Shown here: piece after piece, positions 17,303 to 25,442 of the stretch
How positions within the stretch are numbered: position 1 is the stretch's first letter
How the letters are laid out: the number at the start of each line of letters is the position of its first letter
Assembly (NCBI RefSeq): GCF_030408395.1
Contig: NZ_CP046980.1
Location: 1,240,001 to 1,304,000, forward strand
DNA: 64,000 nucleotides
Direction: 5' to 3'
From: Corynebacterium aquatimens
GTDB lineage: Bacteria; Actinomycetota; Actinomycetes; Mycobacteriales; Mycobacteriaceae
Made by a program: the position numbers and the translations under genes
Notes under the pieces: model-generated
Seen by the model: only the letters and a program-made list of their open reading frames with translations
What the model was told of the DNA's origin: nothing
The model's database searches: none

Positions 17303-18159
17303 AGATCGAGCTCCGGGATCTCGATCCGCGTTGACCCGCCGTCGTCCAGCTCCGCAACCGAGCCCGGCCATCCGGGATAGTCCGGGGGAGTGCCGCCGTA
17401 GACCGGGCACAGAGGCTTAAACGAGCACCAGTCGCACAACCGCGACGGTGTCGGCCGGAAGCGACCGGAGCGCCCGTCGGCCTCAACCTTGCTCCACAGA
17501 TCGCCTAAGTCCCGCTCGAAATACTCCAGCTCCTCGCGGGACGGGGCGAGGAACAGCGAGTCGATCACCTTGAGGTACATCAACCGCAGCTGAGTGGGGA
17601 TCACGCCGAAGAGGCGCCAATACACCAGCGCGTAGAAGCGCATCTGAAACTGCGCCTCGGACGCGTACCGCGGGTGGGGCTTCTTGCCGGTTTTGTAGTC
17701 AACGACACGGACTTCGCCGGTCGGCGCGATGTCCACCCGGTCGATAAAGCCGCGCACCGGGACACCGTTCGGAAGCACGGCGTCGACGTACATTTCCTGC
17801 TCGTGGGAGTCAAAGCCGCACGGGTTTTCCATGTGGAAGTACCCGCGCAGCAAATCCCGGGCGCTGACGAGCAGTGCGTACTCGTCCTCAACGGGTTCCG
17901 CATTCGTGGGGTCGCTCTCGCACATCGCTGCCCACGTGGGCTTGAGGCGTTTCACCGCGGCTGGGTACGTGCGCTCTTCACGGGGCCAGCCGTGCATCTC
18001 CTCTAGGACGGCGTGCACGAGGGTTCCTGTGACCTGGGCCAACGTCTTAGGCTCCGGGATCCTGTCCACGGCGCGCAGCCGATACTTTAAGGGGCACTGC
18101 ATGTAGTCGTTGGCGCGGGAGGGGGAGAGGGCAAGTGGCCTGGGAGTGTCTGCAGTCAT
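17299..18159 (-). CDS. RecB-like Fe-S PD-(D/E)XK nuclease
   Basis: A 286-residue single-domain exonuclease of the RecB/Cas4-like (PDDEXK_1) family. The catalytic core reads GFIDRVDIAP then VVDYKTGK, giving the Asp and Asp-x-Lys metal ligands near residues 135-155. A cysteine in MQCPLKYRL near residue 20 and the cluster LCDWCSFKPLCP near the C-terminus match the four-cysteine iron-sulfur staple seen in AddB, Cas4 and Dna2-type nucleases. I chose ATG 18159 (MTADTPRPLALSPSRAND), which begins at the family's conserved LSPSR motif; ATG 18174 is possible. It is the counterpart of the RecB-like protein next to trmI in mycobacteria (Rv2119, from memory). A role in DNA repair is inferred. Confidence 0.88.
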   Translation of the reverse strand: MTADTPRPLALSPSRANDYMQCPLKYRLRAVDRIPEPKTLAQVTGTLVHAVLEEMHGWPREERTYPAAVKRLKPTWAAMCESDPTNAEPVEDEYALLVSARDLLRGYFHMENPCGFDSHEQEMYVDAVLPNGVPVRGFIDRVDIAPTGEVRVVDYKTGKKPHPRYASEAQFQMRFYALVYWRLFGVIPTQLRLMYLKVIDSLFLAPSREELEYFERDLGDLWSKVEADGRSGRFRPTPSRLCDWCSFKPLCPVYGGTPPDYPGWPGSVAELDDGGSTRIEIPELDL

Positions 18160-18186
18160 ATTGCCCGCCATCATAGAGTGGAGTCC

Positions 18187-19398
18187 ATGGCCACCTCGCA
18201 CGACATCACGCAGTTCACTGACTTCCTTCAGCGCAGCCCGAGCGCGTTCCACGCCGCGGCGAACGTGCGCGACGAGTTGGTCCGCGCGGGCTTCACAGAG
18301 GATCTCGGCGTAACACCAGGTGGGCACGTGCACGCGAGCGGGGGCGCCGTCATCGCGTGGTGGATCCCCGAAACCCCGAACCCCGGGTTCCGCATCGTGG
18401 GTTCACACACAGACTCACCGGGGCTCATGGTCAAGCCCGACCCTGATGTCGAGCGGGAAGGCTTCCGGCAGGTCGCCGTCGAGGTCTACGGCGGGCCGAT
18501 ACTGACCTCGTGGTTCGACCGGGAGCTCACATTCGCTGGACGCATCGCGCTTCTCGACGGCACCACGCGCCTGGTTACTACCGGACCGGTCGCACGGGTG
18601 CCCAACCTCGCCATCCACCTTTACCGGGGTGATGTTCCGGAGATCGACAGGCAGATCCACATGCAACCGGTGCAGCTCTCCGACCGCCCGCTTGTAGATA
18701 TCGTCGCCGAACGGGCGGGTGTTGCCAGCGACGAGATCGTGGCGCACGAGCTCATATGCGCCGATGCCCAGGCACCCGAGGTTATCGGCGACACCTTATC
18801 GGCCGGCAGGTTGGACAACCTGAGCAGCGTGTGGGCGTCGACAAGCGCCCTGCGTCGTGCGGTGCACGAACAACCGCGCGACGTCCTAGTACTTGCCGCG
18901 TTCAACCATGAGGAGGTTGGATCCGCCTCCGTCACGGGTGCGGGCGGACCGTTGCTTGAACGCATCCTCACAACGATCGCCGCCGCCATCGGCGACCCCG
19001 TGGACGTCTTTGCGCACTCCACGATGGTGTCTGCCGACGCCGCCCATGCCGTGCACCCGAACTACCCGGGGAAGCACGATCCGACCCACCGCCCGCTCAT
19101 GAACCATGGGCCGGTGCTCAAGATCAATGCGAACCAACGCTACGCCTCCGATGCGGTGACGGAAGCCGTGTGGATCCGTGCCGCGCGCGCCGCGGGTGTC
19201 CCCGTGCAGACCTTCGTGGGCCACAATGCCGTGCCCTGCGGCTCAACGATCGGCCCTATCGCATCTACACGCCTGGGTATCCCCACCGTGGACGTGGGCA
19301 TCCCACTTCTGTCCATGCACTCCGCACGCGAACTCGCAGGCGTGACGGACCAGATATGGTTTGAGGACGCTCTTACGGCATACTTTGTGGGCCAGTAA
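18187..19398 (+). CDS. M18-family aspartyl aminopeptidase
   Basis: A 403-residue cytosolic zinc aminopeptidase of family M18 that removes N-terminal acidic or neutral residues from peptides. Metal-binding motifs seen are GSHTDSPG near residue 70 (His, Asp), the FNHEEVGSAS stretch near residue 240 (Glu pair), and the late PLLSMHSARE (His). Length and motif order are complete. I chose ATG 18187 over the in-frame GTG at 18178. It has GGAG 4 nt upstream, and a TAGAGT -10 box lies 7 nt upstream, so the mRNA may be leaderless. The gene is divergent from the nuclease gene with only 27 bp between starts, so promoters overlap. Confidence 0.93.
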   Translation: MATSHDITQFTDFLQRSPSAFHAAANVRDELVRAGFTEDLGVTPGGHVHASGGAVIAWWIPETPNPGFRIVGSHTDSPGLMVKPDPDVEREGFRQVAVEVYGGPILTSWFDRELTFAGRIALLDGTTRLVTTGPVARVPNLAIHLYRGDVPEIDRQIHMQPVQLSDRPLVDIVAERAGVASDEIVAHELICADAQAPEVIGDTLSAGRLDNLSSVWASTSALRRAVHEQPRDVLVLAAFNHEEVGSASVTGAGGPLLERILTTIAAAIGDPVDVFAHSTMVSADAAHAVHPNYPGKHDPTHRPLMNHGPVLKINANQRYASDAVTEAVWIRAARAAGVPVQTFVGHNAVPCGSTIGPIASTRLGIPTVDVGIPLLSMHSARELAGVTDQIWFEDALTAYFVGQ

Positions 19399-19416
19399 CA
19401 GTTAGAAAGGACCCTT

Positions 19417-20250
19417 ATGTACTCCGGCCCGTTCCGCGCAGGCGACAAGGTGCAGCTCACCGACGCGAAGCGCCGACACTTCAGCATCGAACTCGTGCCC
19501 GGCGCGAACTACCACACGCACAAGGGGGCCATCGCCCACGACGACATCATCGGTGCGGACGAGGGGTCGGTGGTGCAGTCATCGATGGGTTCGGATTACC
19601 TGTGCTTCCGGCACCTTTTAGTTGATCACGTTCTATCCATGCCGCGCGGCGCAGCCGTGATTTACCCCAAGGACGCGGGCCAGATCCTGGTGGAAGGCGA
19701 CATCTTCATGGGCGCGCGCGTGCTGGAAGCGGGAGCGGGATCCGGTGCGCTGACCATGTCGCTTTTGCGCGCGGTGGGGCCGGACGGACACGTATTTTCC
19801 TACGAGATCCGCGATGATCACCTGGTGTTCGCGCGCGACAATGTGAACGAGTACTTCGGCGGTGAACCGCAGTGGTGGTCTCCACGCTTGGGTGATTTCG
19901 GCGAAGTCACCCAAGATGATCTTGGTGGCCCCGTTGACCGCGTTATTTTGGACATGGTCGAACCGTGGCTGTTCATTGACACGGTGAAAGACATCTTGAT
20001 TCCCGGCGGGGTGTTTATGACGTACGTAGCCACCGTCCCGCAGTTGATGAACACGGTGGAAACCATCCGCAAAGCCCAATGCTTTACGGAGCCGCGCAGC
20101 TGGGAAACACTCCTGCGCGAGTGGAAGGTGGAAGGTCTTGCCACTCGGCCTGAGCACCGCATGAACGCCCACACAGCGTTTCTCGTGTGGACGCGCAGGC
20201 TTGCCGACGGCGTGACGCCGCCGCGGGTGCAGCGCAAAGCGCGTCGTTAA
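19417..20250 (+). CDS. trmI: tRNA (adenine-58-N1)-methyltransferase TrmI
   Basis: TrmI methylates A58 in the T-loop of tRNAs using SAM and stabilises tRNA. This 277-residue protein has the N-terminal beta domain (MYSGPFRAGDKVQL...), the SAM-binding motif EAGAGSGALTMSL near residue 105, and the catalytic LDMVEPW motif near residue 180. AGAAAGGA lies upstream of the ATG. It follows the aminopeptidase by 18 bp and precedes the mpa gene. The trmI-mpa neighbourhood is shared with mycobacteria. The enzyme is a homotetramer in characterised actinobacterial relatives. Confidence 0.95.
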   Translation: MYSGPFRAGDKVQLTDAKRRHFSIELVPGANYHTHKGAIAHDDIIGADEGSVVQSSMGSDYLCFRHLLVDHVLSMPRGAAVIYPKDAGQILVEGDIFMGARVLEAGAGSGALTMSLLRAVGPDGHVFSYEIRDDHLVFARDNVNEYFGGEPQWWSPRLGDFGEVTQDDLGGPVDRVILDMVEPWLFIDTVKDILIPGGVFMTYVATVPQLMNTVETIRKAQCFTEPRSWETLLREWKVEGLATRPEHRMNAHTAFLVWTRRLADGVTPPRVQRKARR

Positions 20251-20281
20251 GCGTGCACATGCGGGGCGATAAGATGAACGC

Positions 20282-21826
20282 ATGACCACGCCCATTGATC
20301 CTTTGGAAGTCGCAGCCGAAAACCGCGAGCTGAAGCGCAAGAACGCAGCGCTTGGCGCGAGGAACAAGCAACTCTCGCAGGTGCTTCAGGTCACCCGTGA
20401 TCGTTTCCAGGGGCTCACCCAGCAGGTCGATGAGTTGGCCAAACCGACGTGCACCTACGGCGTTTTCCTTGAGTCGTTCCGCGGTGGCAAGGAGGCAGAC
20501 GTCTTCACCGGCGGGCGCCGCCTGCGCGTCAATATTTCGCCGAATGTGGAGCCGACCTCTCTGACCCCAGGTGTGCGCGTGCGCTTGGGAGAAGGAGCTA
20601 TCGTCGTTGAGGCGCGAGGTTTTTCCGATACTGGCACCTTGGCCACACTGGTCGAACGAGTCGGTGGGGACCGCGCAATCGCGGCGGATATGCAGGGTTC
20701 CGAGTCGCTCGTGCATCTCACAGAAAAACTCCAACGTGAGGCTCGCGCGGGTGACACCGTTTTAGTGGATAACCGCGTCGGCTTCGCGTTTGAAGTGATT
20801 CCCAAAACGGAAGTTGCGCAGCTCACGCTGGAGGAGATCCCTGACGTCACTTACGACGACATCGGGGGTCTGCACGAGCAGATTGAGACGATCCGGGATT
20901 CGGTAGAGCTGCCGTTCATGTACCCGGACCTCTACAAGCAGTATCACTTGGCGCCGCCTAAAGGTCTGCTTCTCTACGGCCCGCCCGGGTGCGGCAAGAC
21001 GCTCATCGCCAAAGCTGTGGCGAACTCGCTGTCAGCCCGGATCGGCGACGGCGGAAGCGCCCACTTCCTCAACATCAAGGGCCCAGAGCTGTTGAACAAG
21101 TACGTGGGGGAGACGGAGCGGCGCATTCGCCTCATCTTTGAGCGCGCCCGCGAACTCGCCGGTGAGGGCCGCCCCGTCATCGTCTTCTTCGACGAGATGG
21201 AATCCATCTTCCGCACCCGCGGCTCCGGTGTCTCTTCCGACATGGAGACCACCGTCGTACCGCAGCTCCTCACTGAAATCGACGGCGTCGAAGACCTAGC
21301 AAACGTCATCGTGATCGGCGCGACCAACCGCGAGGAGCTGATCGACCCCGCGATCCTCCGTCCCGGCCGCCTCGACATCAAAATCCGCGTCGATCGCCCC
21401 ACCCGCGCGGAGGCCAGCGACATCTTCGCCCGCCACCTCACCGAGGACGTGCCCCACGTCGGCGAGGTTTCCGAGCTCATCTCCAGCGCCGTCGAGGCCC
21501 TCTTCGCCCCGCGCCCCTTCGTGCGCCTCACGCTTGTCGACGGCACAGAGGAGATCCTGCACTACTCCGACTTCGTCTCCGGCGCCATGATCGCTAACAT
21601 CGTGGACCGCGCGAAGAAGCTGGCGATCAAAGACGTGATCGCGGCCGGTGGCTCCTTTGCCAGCGGCGGCAGCACTGCCAGCGGCATCACCGCCGAGCAC
21701 CTCCGTCAAGCCGTGCTCGCGGAGCAGGAGGAGAGCGAGGACATGCCCAACACCGCAAACCCGGATGAGTGGACGCGGATCATCGGCCGCACCGGCAAGC
21801 GGGTCGTCGAGGCTGAAGTCCTCTGA
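20282..21826 (+). CDS. arc: Proteasome-type AAA ATPase Mpa/ARC
   Basis: Mpa (ARC) is a hexameric AAA unfoldase that recognises Pup-tagged proteins through its N-terminal coiled coils. The 514-residue protein has a coiled coil (about 10-50), tandem OB domains (about 60-190), and an AAA module with Walker A GPPGCGKT (near residue 235), Walker [10 protein letters not shown] (near 300) and ATNRE sensor. The C-terminus ends VVEAEVL. The penultimate-tyrosine GQYL tail that docks mycobacterial Mpa into the 20S proteasome is absent. TAAGAT lies 6 nt before the ATG with no ribosome site, suggesting a leaderless mRNA. Mpa must here act without a proteasome, as reported for corynebacteria. Confidence 0.95.
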   Translation: MTTPIDPLEVAAENRELKRKNAALGARNKQLSQVLQVTRDRFQGLTQQVDELAKPTCTYGVFLESFRGGKEADVFTGGRRLRVNISPNVEPTSLTPGVRVRLGEGAIVVEARGFSDTGTLATLVERVGGDRAIAADMQGSESLVHLTEKLQREARAGDTVLVDNRVGFAFEVIPKTEVAQLTLEEIPDVTYDDIGGLHEQIETIRDSVELPFMYPDLYKQYHLAPPKGLLLYGPPGCGKTLIAKAVANSLSARIGDGGSAHFLNIKGPELLNKYVGETERRIRLIFERARELAGEGRPVIVFFDEMESIFRTRGSGVSSDMETTVVPQLLTEIDGVEDLANVIVIGATNREELIDPAILRPGRLDIKIRVDRPTRAEASDIFARHLTEDVPHVGEVSELISSAVEALFAPRPFVRLTLVDGTEEILHYSDFVSGAMIANIVDRAKKLAIKDVIAAGGSFASGGSTASGITAEHLRQAVLAEQEESEDMPNTANPDEWTRIIGRTGKRVVEAEVL

Positions 21827-21909
21827 TCGTCGACCCGTTGAGTTTCAGCGAAAACTGACCTGGGGAAATGCTGGGCAACGGGTCGACGATGGGGCAACGG
21901 GTCGACGAT
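21826..21909. repeat. Inverted plus direct repeat after arc
   Basis: ATCGTCGACCCGTTG (21826-21840) is the exact reverse complement of two direct copies of CAACGGGTCGACGAT at 21876-21890 and 21895-21909. Either downstream copy can pair with the upstream arm. It begins on the last base of the arc stop codon and ends 2 bp before the toxin gene stop, so it may terminate both convergent transcripts, though no T-run is present. Confidence 0.8.
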
Positions 21910-21911
21910 AA

Positions 21912-22172
21912 TCATTTCTCATAGTGATAACGGCAGGACGCGATCCGAATCTCATCTCCCGCGATGCGGTACACGAGTCTGTGCGTGTTATCAATCCGGC
22001 GTGACCAGTAGCCGTGAAGTTCGAACCGCAACGGCTCGGGTTTTCCAATGCCTTCGTTGCCGTTTCGTTGGATATCCCGGATCAACTGGTTAATGCGTTT
22101 TACCAGACGTTTTTCAACCGCCTGCAGCTCCACGTACTCACCCCAGGCGTCCTCGTCCCACGTAACGCGCAT
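21912..22172 (-). CDS. yoeB: YoeB-family mRNA interferase toxin
   Basis: An 86-residue ribosome-dependent mRNA endonuclease of the RelE/YoeB family. It starts MRVTWDEDAWGEYVELQ and carries the YoeB hallmarks GKPEPLRFELHGYWSRRID and the C-terminal RYHYEK, which contain the catalytic Glu, Arg and His-Tyr residues. The ATG overlaps the last base of the antitoxin stop codon at 22172, the usual translational coupling of antitoxin and toxin. All catalytic positions look intact, so the toxin is probably active and is held by the YefM partner. The pair lies between arc and the PdxR gene, a place with no toxin-antitoxin genes in the usual corynebacterial order as I remember it. Confidence 0.95.
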   Translation of the reverse strand: MRVTWDEDAWGEYVELQAVEKRLVKRINQLIRDIQRNGNEGIGKPEPLRFELHGYWSRRIDNTHRLVYRIAGDEIRIASCRYHYEK

Positions 22173-22429
22173 TAATCATCCTCGACAAGTTCGTGCTCCA
22201 CCCCTTCACCACGTTCGAGCCGCTCAATTCTTTCTTTCAAAATGCGCGCGTTCGCGGGTGAACTGAGTAAGTAATTGGTCTCTCGTAGCGATTCATACTC
22301 TGCCAGGGGAATGATAACGACGGGTTCACGTCCAGCTCGGGTGATCACGACTTCTTCGTAGTCGTTAATCACGTCATCGAGCACACGCGCGTAGTTTGCG
22401 CGGGATTCGGTGTAGCTCAACACCTTCAT
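22172..22429 (-). CDS. yefM: YefM/Phd-family antitoxin
   Basis: An 85-residue antitoxin with the Phd/YefM DNA-binding N-domain (MKVLSYTESRANYARVLDD, VVITRAGREPVVIIPLAEY) and an acidic, disordered C-terminus (VEHELVEDD) that wraps around YoeB. A strong GAGGAGGTG ribosome site precedes the ATG, favouring antitoxin excess. Two ACTGTAC direct repeats upstream are a likely autoregulatory operator. It is co-transcribed with the toxin, which overlaps it by one base. Confidence 0.95.
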   Translation of the reverse strand: MKVLSYTESRANYARVLDDVINDYEEVVITRAGREPVVIIPLAEYESLRETNYLLSSPANARILKERIERLERGEGVEHELVEDD

Positions 22430-22454
22430 TCTGGCACCTCCTCAAGGCAATTCA

Positions 22455-22473
22455 ACTGTACGTAATACTGTAC
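22455..22473 (-). promoter_or_regulatory. Candidate YefM operator
   Basis: Two direct copies of ACTGTAC (22455-22461, 22467-22473) separated by 5 bp lie 26-44 bp upstream of yefM, next to a TTGACG -35-like hexamer on the minus strand. The known E. coli YefM-YoeB operator is built on TGTACA motifs, which these resemble. Confidence 0.55.
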
Positions 22474-22491
22474 TTTTAGCCGTCAACTAGA

Positions 22492-23961
22492 TCAATAGTG
22501 GTGTGACGCCGCGGCGTGGACGTGGGAAATCGCTCGGGCGAAGTCTGCGTCATCGACATGCGCGAAGCTCATGATGAGGCCGTCGGTCTGTCCAGACCAA
22601 AGGCTCTCGAGACGTCCGCATTCAACACCGCGATCTGCGAGAGCGGCGGTGAAGGATTCCCGGGATTCGGCATCGGGGAATGACAGCGCCAGGTCCACAC
22701 CACCGGTCTCCGCCATCTCTGTGACAGTGATGCCGCGCGCGTGAAGTGCCGGCAGGACATCGGCCTGGATGGTGCTCCGGCGCGCGGCGAGCCGGTTGCG
22801 GACGGCTTTGGTGTTGCGGCGCACGTGGCCGTCGCGAAGCAAATGCGCCACAGCGAGCTGAGCGACCGCGGATACAGGGATGCCAATGATCCTGCGGGTG
22901 GGAAGAAGTTCTGCTGCTGCTCCGCGAGGTGCGACGATGTAGCCGACCGACAGGGAGCGCCCCAGAAGCGTGGAGAAGCTGCCCAGGGTGAGAACCCTGG
23001 GATGGGCAGGTGTGGTGGGCGATAGTGCAACCGCCAATGGCGGCTGGGGCGCGATACGGTAGCGCAGCTCCGCGTTGAAATCGTCCTCAATGATGGTCGT
23101 ACCGGTTGCGGCGGCCCAGCTGAGAAGCTCTGCGCGCCGGGCAGCGGGCATAGATGCCCCCAGGGGGTACTGGAACGCGGGGGTGACCAGGAGCGCGTCG
23201 AGATCCTCGGGGAGCCCGGGCACCACCACGCCGGAATCGTCGATGGGGCACGGCACGGGCTCGTGGCCCGCTGCAGCGATCACCCTCCGCAGACCCGGGT
23301 GGCCGGGGTCTTCCACACCCACGCGCAGCGACGTGGCTGTAGGTCTGAAGCTGGATCTGGCGCTGGAGTTGGCGCTGGAGTTGGCGCGGGACCTGGAATA
23401 CGCCAGGAGGATGAGCAGCAGACCCTCTCGAGAACCGCCGGTGACCAGCACATCTTCCGCAGTCACGGCGATCCCCCTCGCTGTGCGAAGGTGCTCCGCG
23501 ATCGCGGCGCGCAGGTCCGGGTGCCCTGCAGCATCGCTATCCGGTACTGGGTCGGCCGCGGCCTCGCGCCACGCCTTGCGCCACGCCGCCGGACGCACCG
23601 ATCCCGCATGCCCCGAGGACGGTTTCAGCGAGATTGTGGGAAGACCCGGTCGTCGTAAAGCGTGCGTGCGGGGAGGCTCGTGGGTCGCGGTGATGGTGCC
23701 GGAGCCCGTGTTTTGTTGCGGGAGGCTTGGGTGAACGCGGGTCGGCGCGCCCTGGCTGGCTTCGAGGTACCCCTCGCTGGTGAGCTGGTCATAGGCGGTA
23801 ATTACGCTCCCGCGCGAGACCCCGAGCTGGCCCGCGAGCTCGCGCGTAGAAGGCACCGCGTCGCCAGGCGCGAGGGTACCGGAGGTGATCGCATCACGAA
23901 TCGCGGCCGCGATCTGGGCGGGGAGGGATACCGGACGTGATCGGTCGAGGTCTATGAGCAT
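22492..23961 (-). CDS. pdxR: PdxR, MocR-type GntR/aminotransferase regulator
   Basis: A 489-residue transcription factor with an N-terminal GntR winged helix ([31 protein letters not shown]) and a C-terminal fold-type I aminotransferase domain binding PLP. The core shows [13 protein letters not shown], and the region [15 protein letters not shown] carries the PLP-site segment. Such regulators sense PLP and control vitamin B6 genes; divergence from pdxS supports this. I prefer the ATG at 23961, one codon into the frame that also offers GTG 23964. The domain is interrupted near residue 200 by a low-complexity [14 protein letters not shown] insert from a 12-bp tandem repeat. The K in the usual S-x-x-K PLP motif is not evident. 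Confidence 0.9.
   Translation of the reverse strand: MLIDLDRSRPVSLPAQIAAAIRDAITSGTLAPGDAVPSTRELAGQLGVSRGSVITAYDQLTSEGYLEASQGAPTRVHPSLPQQNTGSGTITATHEPPRTHALRRPGLPTISLKPSSGHAGSVRPAAWRKAWREAAADPVPDSDAAGHPDLRAAIAEHLRTARGIAVTAEDVLVTGGSREGLLLILLAYSRSRANSSANSSARSSFRPTATSLRVGVEDPGHPGLRRVIAAAGHEPVPCPIDDSGVVVPGLPEDLDALLVTPAFQYPLGASMPAARRAELLSWAAATGTTIIEDDFNAELRYRIAPQPPLAVALSPTTPAHPRVLTLGSFSTLLGRSLSVGYIVAPRGAAAELLPTRRIIGIPVSAVAQLAVAHLLRDGHVRRNTKAVRNRLAARRSTIQADVLPALHARGITVTEMAETGGVDLALSFPDAESRESFTAALADRGVECGRLESLWSGQTDGLIMSFAHVDDADFARAISHVHAAASHHY
23359..23394 (-). repeat. 12-bp tandem repeat inside pdxR
   Basis: Two perfect units of GGCGCTGGAGTT (23359-23370, 23371-23382) and a partial third encode an Ala-Asn-Ser-Ser repeat between two core segments of the aminotransferase domain. 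It probably forms a surface loop. Confidence 0.8.
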
Positions 23962-23964
23962 CAC

Positions 23965-24033
23965 ACTGGTCCAATGAAGTGGTATCGAACTGGCACTAGT
24001 AATCTACCAGTTGAGCAGACAGACTTGTGCACC
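23965..24033. promoter_or_regulatory. Divergent pdxR-pdxS control region
   Basis: The 70-bp spacer holds three copies of an ACTGG motif: ACTGGT at 23965, ACTGGC in the middle, and the inverted ACCAGT near 24006. This is an arrangement typical of MocR/PdxR binding sites. Both starts lack clear ribosome sites. Confidence 0.55.
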
Positions 24034-24924
24034 ATGACTTTTACTTCGACTCTTTCCTCCGCTGAGCTCACCGACACTTTCAAGGGCGGGGTGATCATGG
24101 ACGTGGTCACGCCCGAACAGGCAGTAATCGCCGCTAACGCCGGCGCAGTGGCCGTCATGGCTCTAGAGCGCGTGCCCGCAGACATCCGCGCCCAGGGCGG
24201 CGTTGCGCGCATGTCCGATCCAGACCTCATCGAGGGCATTCTGGGCGCAGTGGACGTGCCGGTTATGGCTAAAGCCCGCATTGGCCACACCGTAGAGGCG
24301 AAGATCCTAGAGCACCTCGGAGTGCACTACGTCGACGAGTCCGAGGTTCTCAGTCCCGCTGACTACGTCAACCACATTGACAAGCGCACCTTCGAAGTCC
24401 CGTTCGTGTGCGGGGCAACAAACCTTGGTGAGGCGCTGCGTCGCATCAACGAGGGAGCGGCGATGATTCGGTCGAAGGGTGAGGCAGGCACGGGCGACGT
24501 GTCTGAAGCGACGAAGCACCTTCGCACCATCACAGGAGAGATCGCCGAACTGAAGGCGATTTGGGACGGCAACCGGGATGAACTCTACGTGAAGGCTAAA
24601 GAGCTCCAGGCCCCGTACGATCTCGTCGCATACGTTGCGGAAAACGGTGCGCTGCCGGTGCCTCTGTTCGTCGCCGGTGGCGTGTCCACCCCTGCTGATG
24701 CAGCACTGATGATGGAGCTCGGCGCTGACGGCGTTTTTGTCGGCTCCGGAATCTTCAAATCCGGCAATCCCGAGGCCCGCGCCGCGGCGATCGTGACATC
24801 CGTAGCCAACTGGGACGACATCGCCGTTGTGACCGAGGCCTCTCGTGGATTGGGCGAAGCAATGGTGGGCATCAACGTTGCTGATCTTCCGGCCCCGCAC
24901 CGTCTCGCCGAGCGCGGCTGGTAA
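24034..24924 (+). CDS. pdxS: Pyridoxal 5'-phosphate synthase subunit PdxS
   Basis: PdxS builds PLP from ribose 5-phosphate, glyceraldehyde 3-phosphate and ammonia. The 296-residue TIM-barrel protein shows [14 protein letters not shown] at the N-terminus, [17 protein letters not shown], the imine-forming lysine region VMAKARIGH, and [19 protein letters not shown]. The ATG at 24034 (MTFTSTLSS) fits family starts; the frame upstream from 23974 is not conserved in character. The glutaminase partner gene pdxT, normally next to pdxS, is not downstream: the next gene is convergent and its stop touches this one. PdxS would need pdxT from elsewhere or free ammonia. Confidence 0.96.
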   Translation: MTFTSTLSSAELTDTFKGGVIMDVVTPEQAVIAANAGAVAVMALERVPADIRAQGGVARMSDPDLIEGILGAVDVPVMAKARIGHTVEAKILEHLGVHYVDESEVLSPADYVNHIDKRTFEVPFVCGATNLGEALRRINEGAAMIRSKGEAGTGDVSEATKHLRTITGEIAELKAIWDGNRDELYVKAKELQAPYDLVAYVAENGALPVPLFVAGGVSTPADAALMMELGADGVFVGSGIFKSGNPEARAAAIVTSVANWDDIAVVTEASRGLGEAMVGINVADLPAPHRLAERGW

Positions 24925-25398
24925 TTAGTTGCTGAGGAAGTCCACTCCGAACGCGGTGAGCGTGCCAAAAACGGCTGCGAGCAGCGTGATGGAGATGAAC
25001 TGCCAGATAAGCACGCGCTCGCGGGAAACACCAAAGCCAATCAGCGCTACGGCAACGAGGTGGCTGGGGATGATGAAGTTACCCACGAGCGTGACACCGG
25101 GGGTGCCGTACTTCTCAAACAGCACGTGAAGGCGCTGTGTCTTTTCCTCGTTGCCCTTGTGGTCGTCGTTGATGAAACGGCTGCGGATTGTGTCTGCTAG
25201 CAGCACGCAGACGAAGATCGCGATCATATTCCCAGCGATTGCCGCAGCGATGGCAATGGGCGGCCATACTCCCACGATGATGCCGGTCACTGTGGCTAGG
25301 AAACCCTCGAGGAAGGGGATAGCACCGATCACCATGACGCCGAACCATTGGAGCCATTCCGGTAGGGACTGGGTGAAGCTTTGCAGCGATTCGAGCAT
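24925..25398 (-). CDS. Small multi-spanning membrane protein (small multidrug export-like)
   Basis: A 157-residue protein with about four hydrophobic segments (VMVIGAIPFLEGFLATVTG; IAIAAAIAGNMIAIFVCVLL; VTLVGNFIIPSHLVAVALIG; ISITLLAAVFGTLTAFG). It has a charged cytoplasmic loop (SRFINDDHKGNEEKTQ) in the middle. The early IPFLEG and Gly/Pro-rich re-entrant character resemble the putative small multidrug export family (COG2426-like) and, more distantly, DedA proteins. Function and substrate are not known to me. It is convergent with pdxS with no spacer and divergent from dop with 44 bp between starts. Confidence 0.65.
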   Translation of the reverse strand: MLESLQSFTQSLPEWLQWFGVMVIGAIPFLEGFLATVTGIIVGVWPPIAIAAAIAGNMIAIFVCVLLADTIRSRFINDDHKGNEEKTQRLHVLFEKYGTPGVTLVGNFIIPSHLVAVALIGFGVSRERVLIWQFISITLLAAVFGTLTAFGVDFLSN

Positions 25399-25429
25399 GT
25401 GCTTACTGTAAGCGCTTTGGGGGTGAAAC

Positions 25430-25435
25430 TAAGCT
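25430..25435 (+). promoter_or_regulatory. Candidate -10 box of leaderless dop transcript
   Basis: TAAGCT ends 7 nt before the dop ATG at 25443, and GTTTTGC between them offers no ribosome site. Confidence 0.45.
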
Positions 25436-25442
25436 GTTTTGC

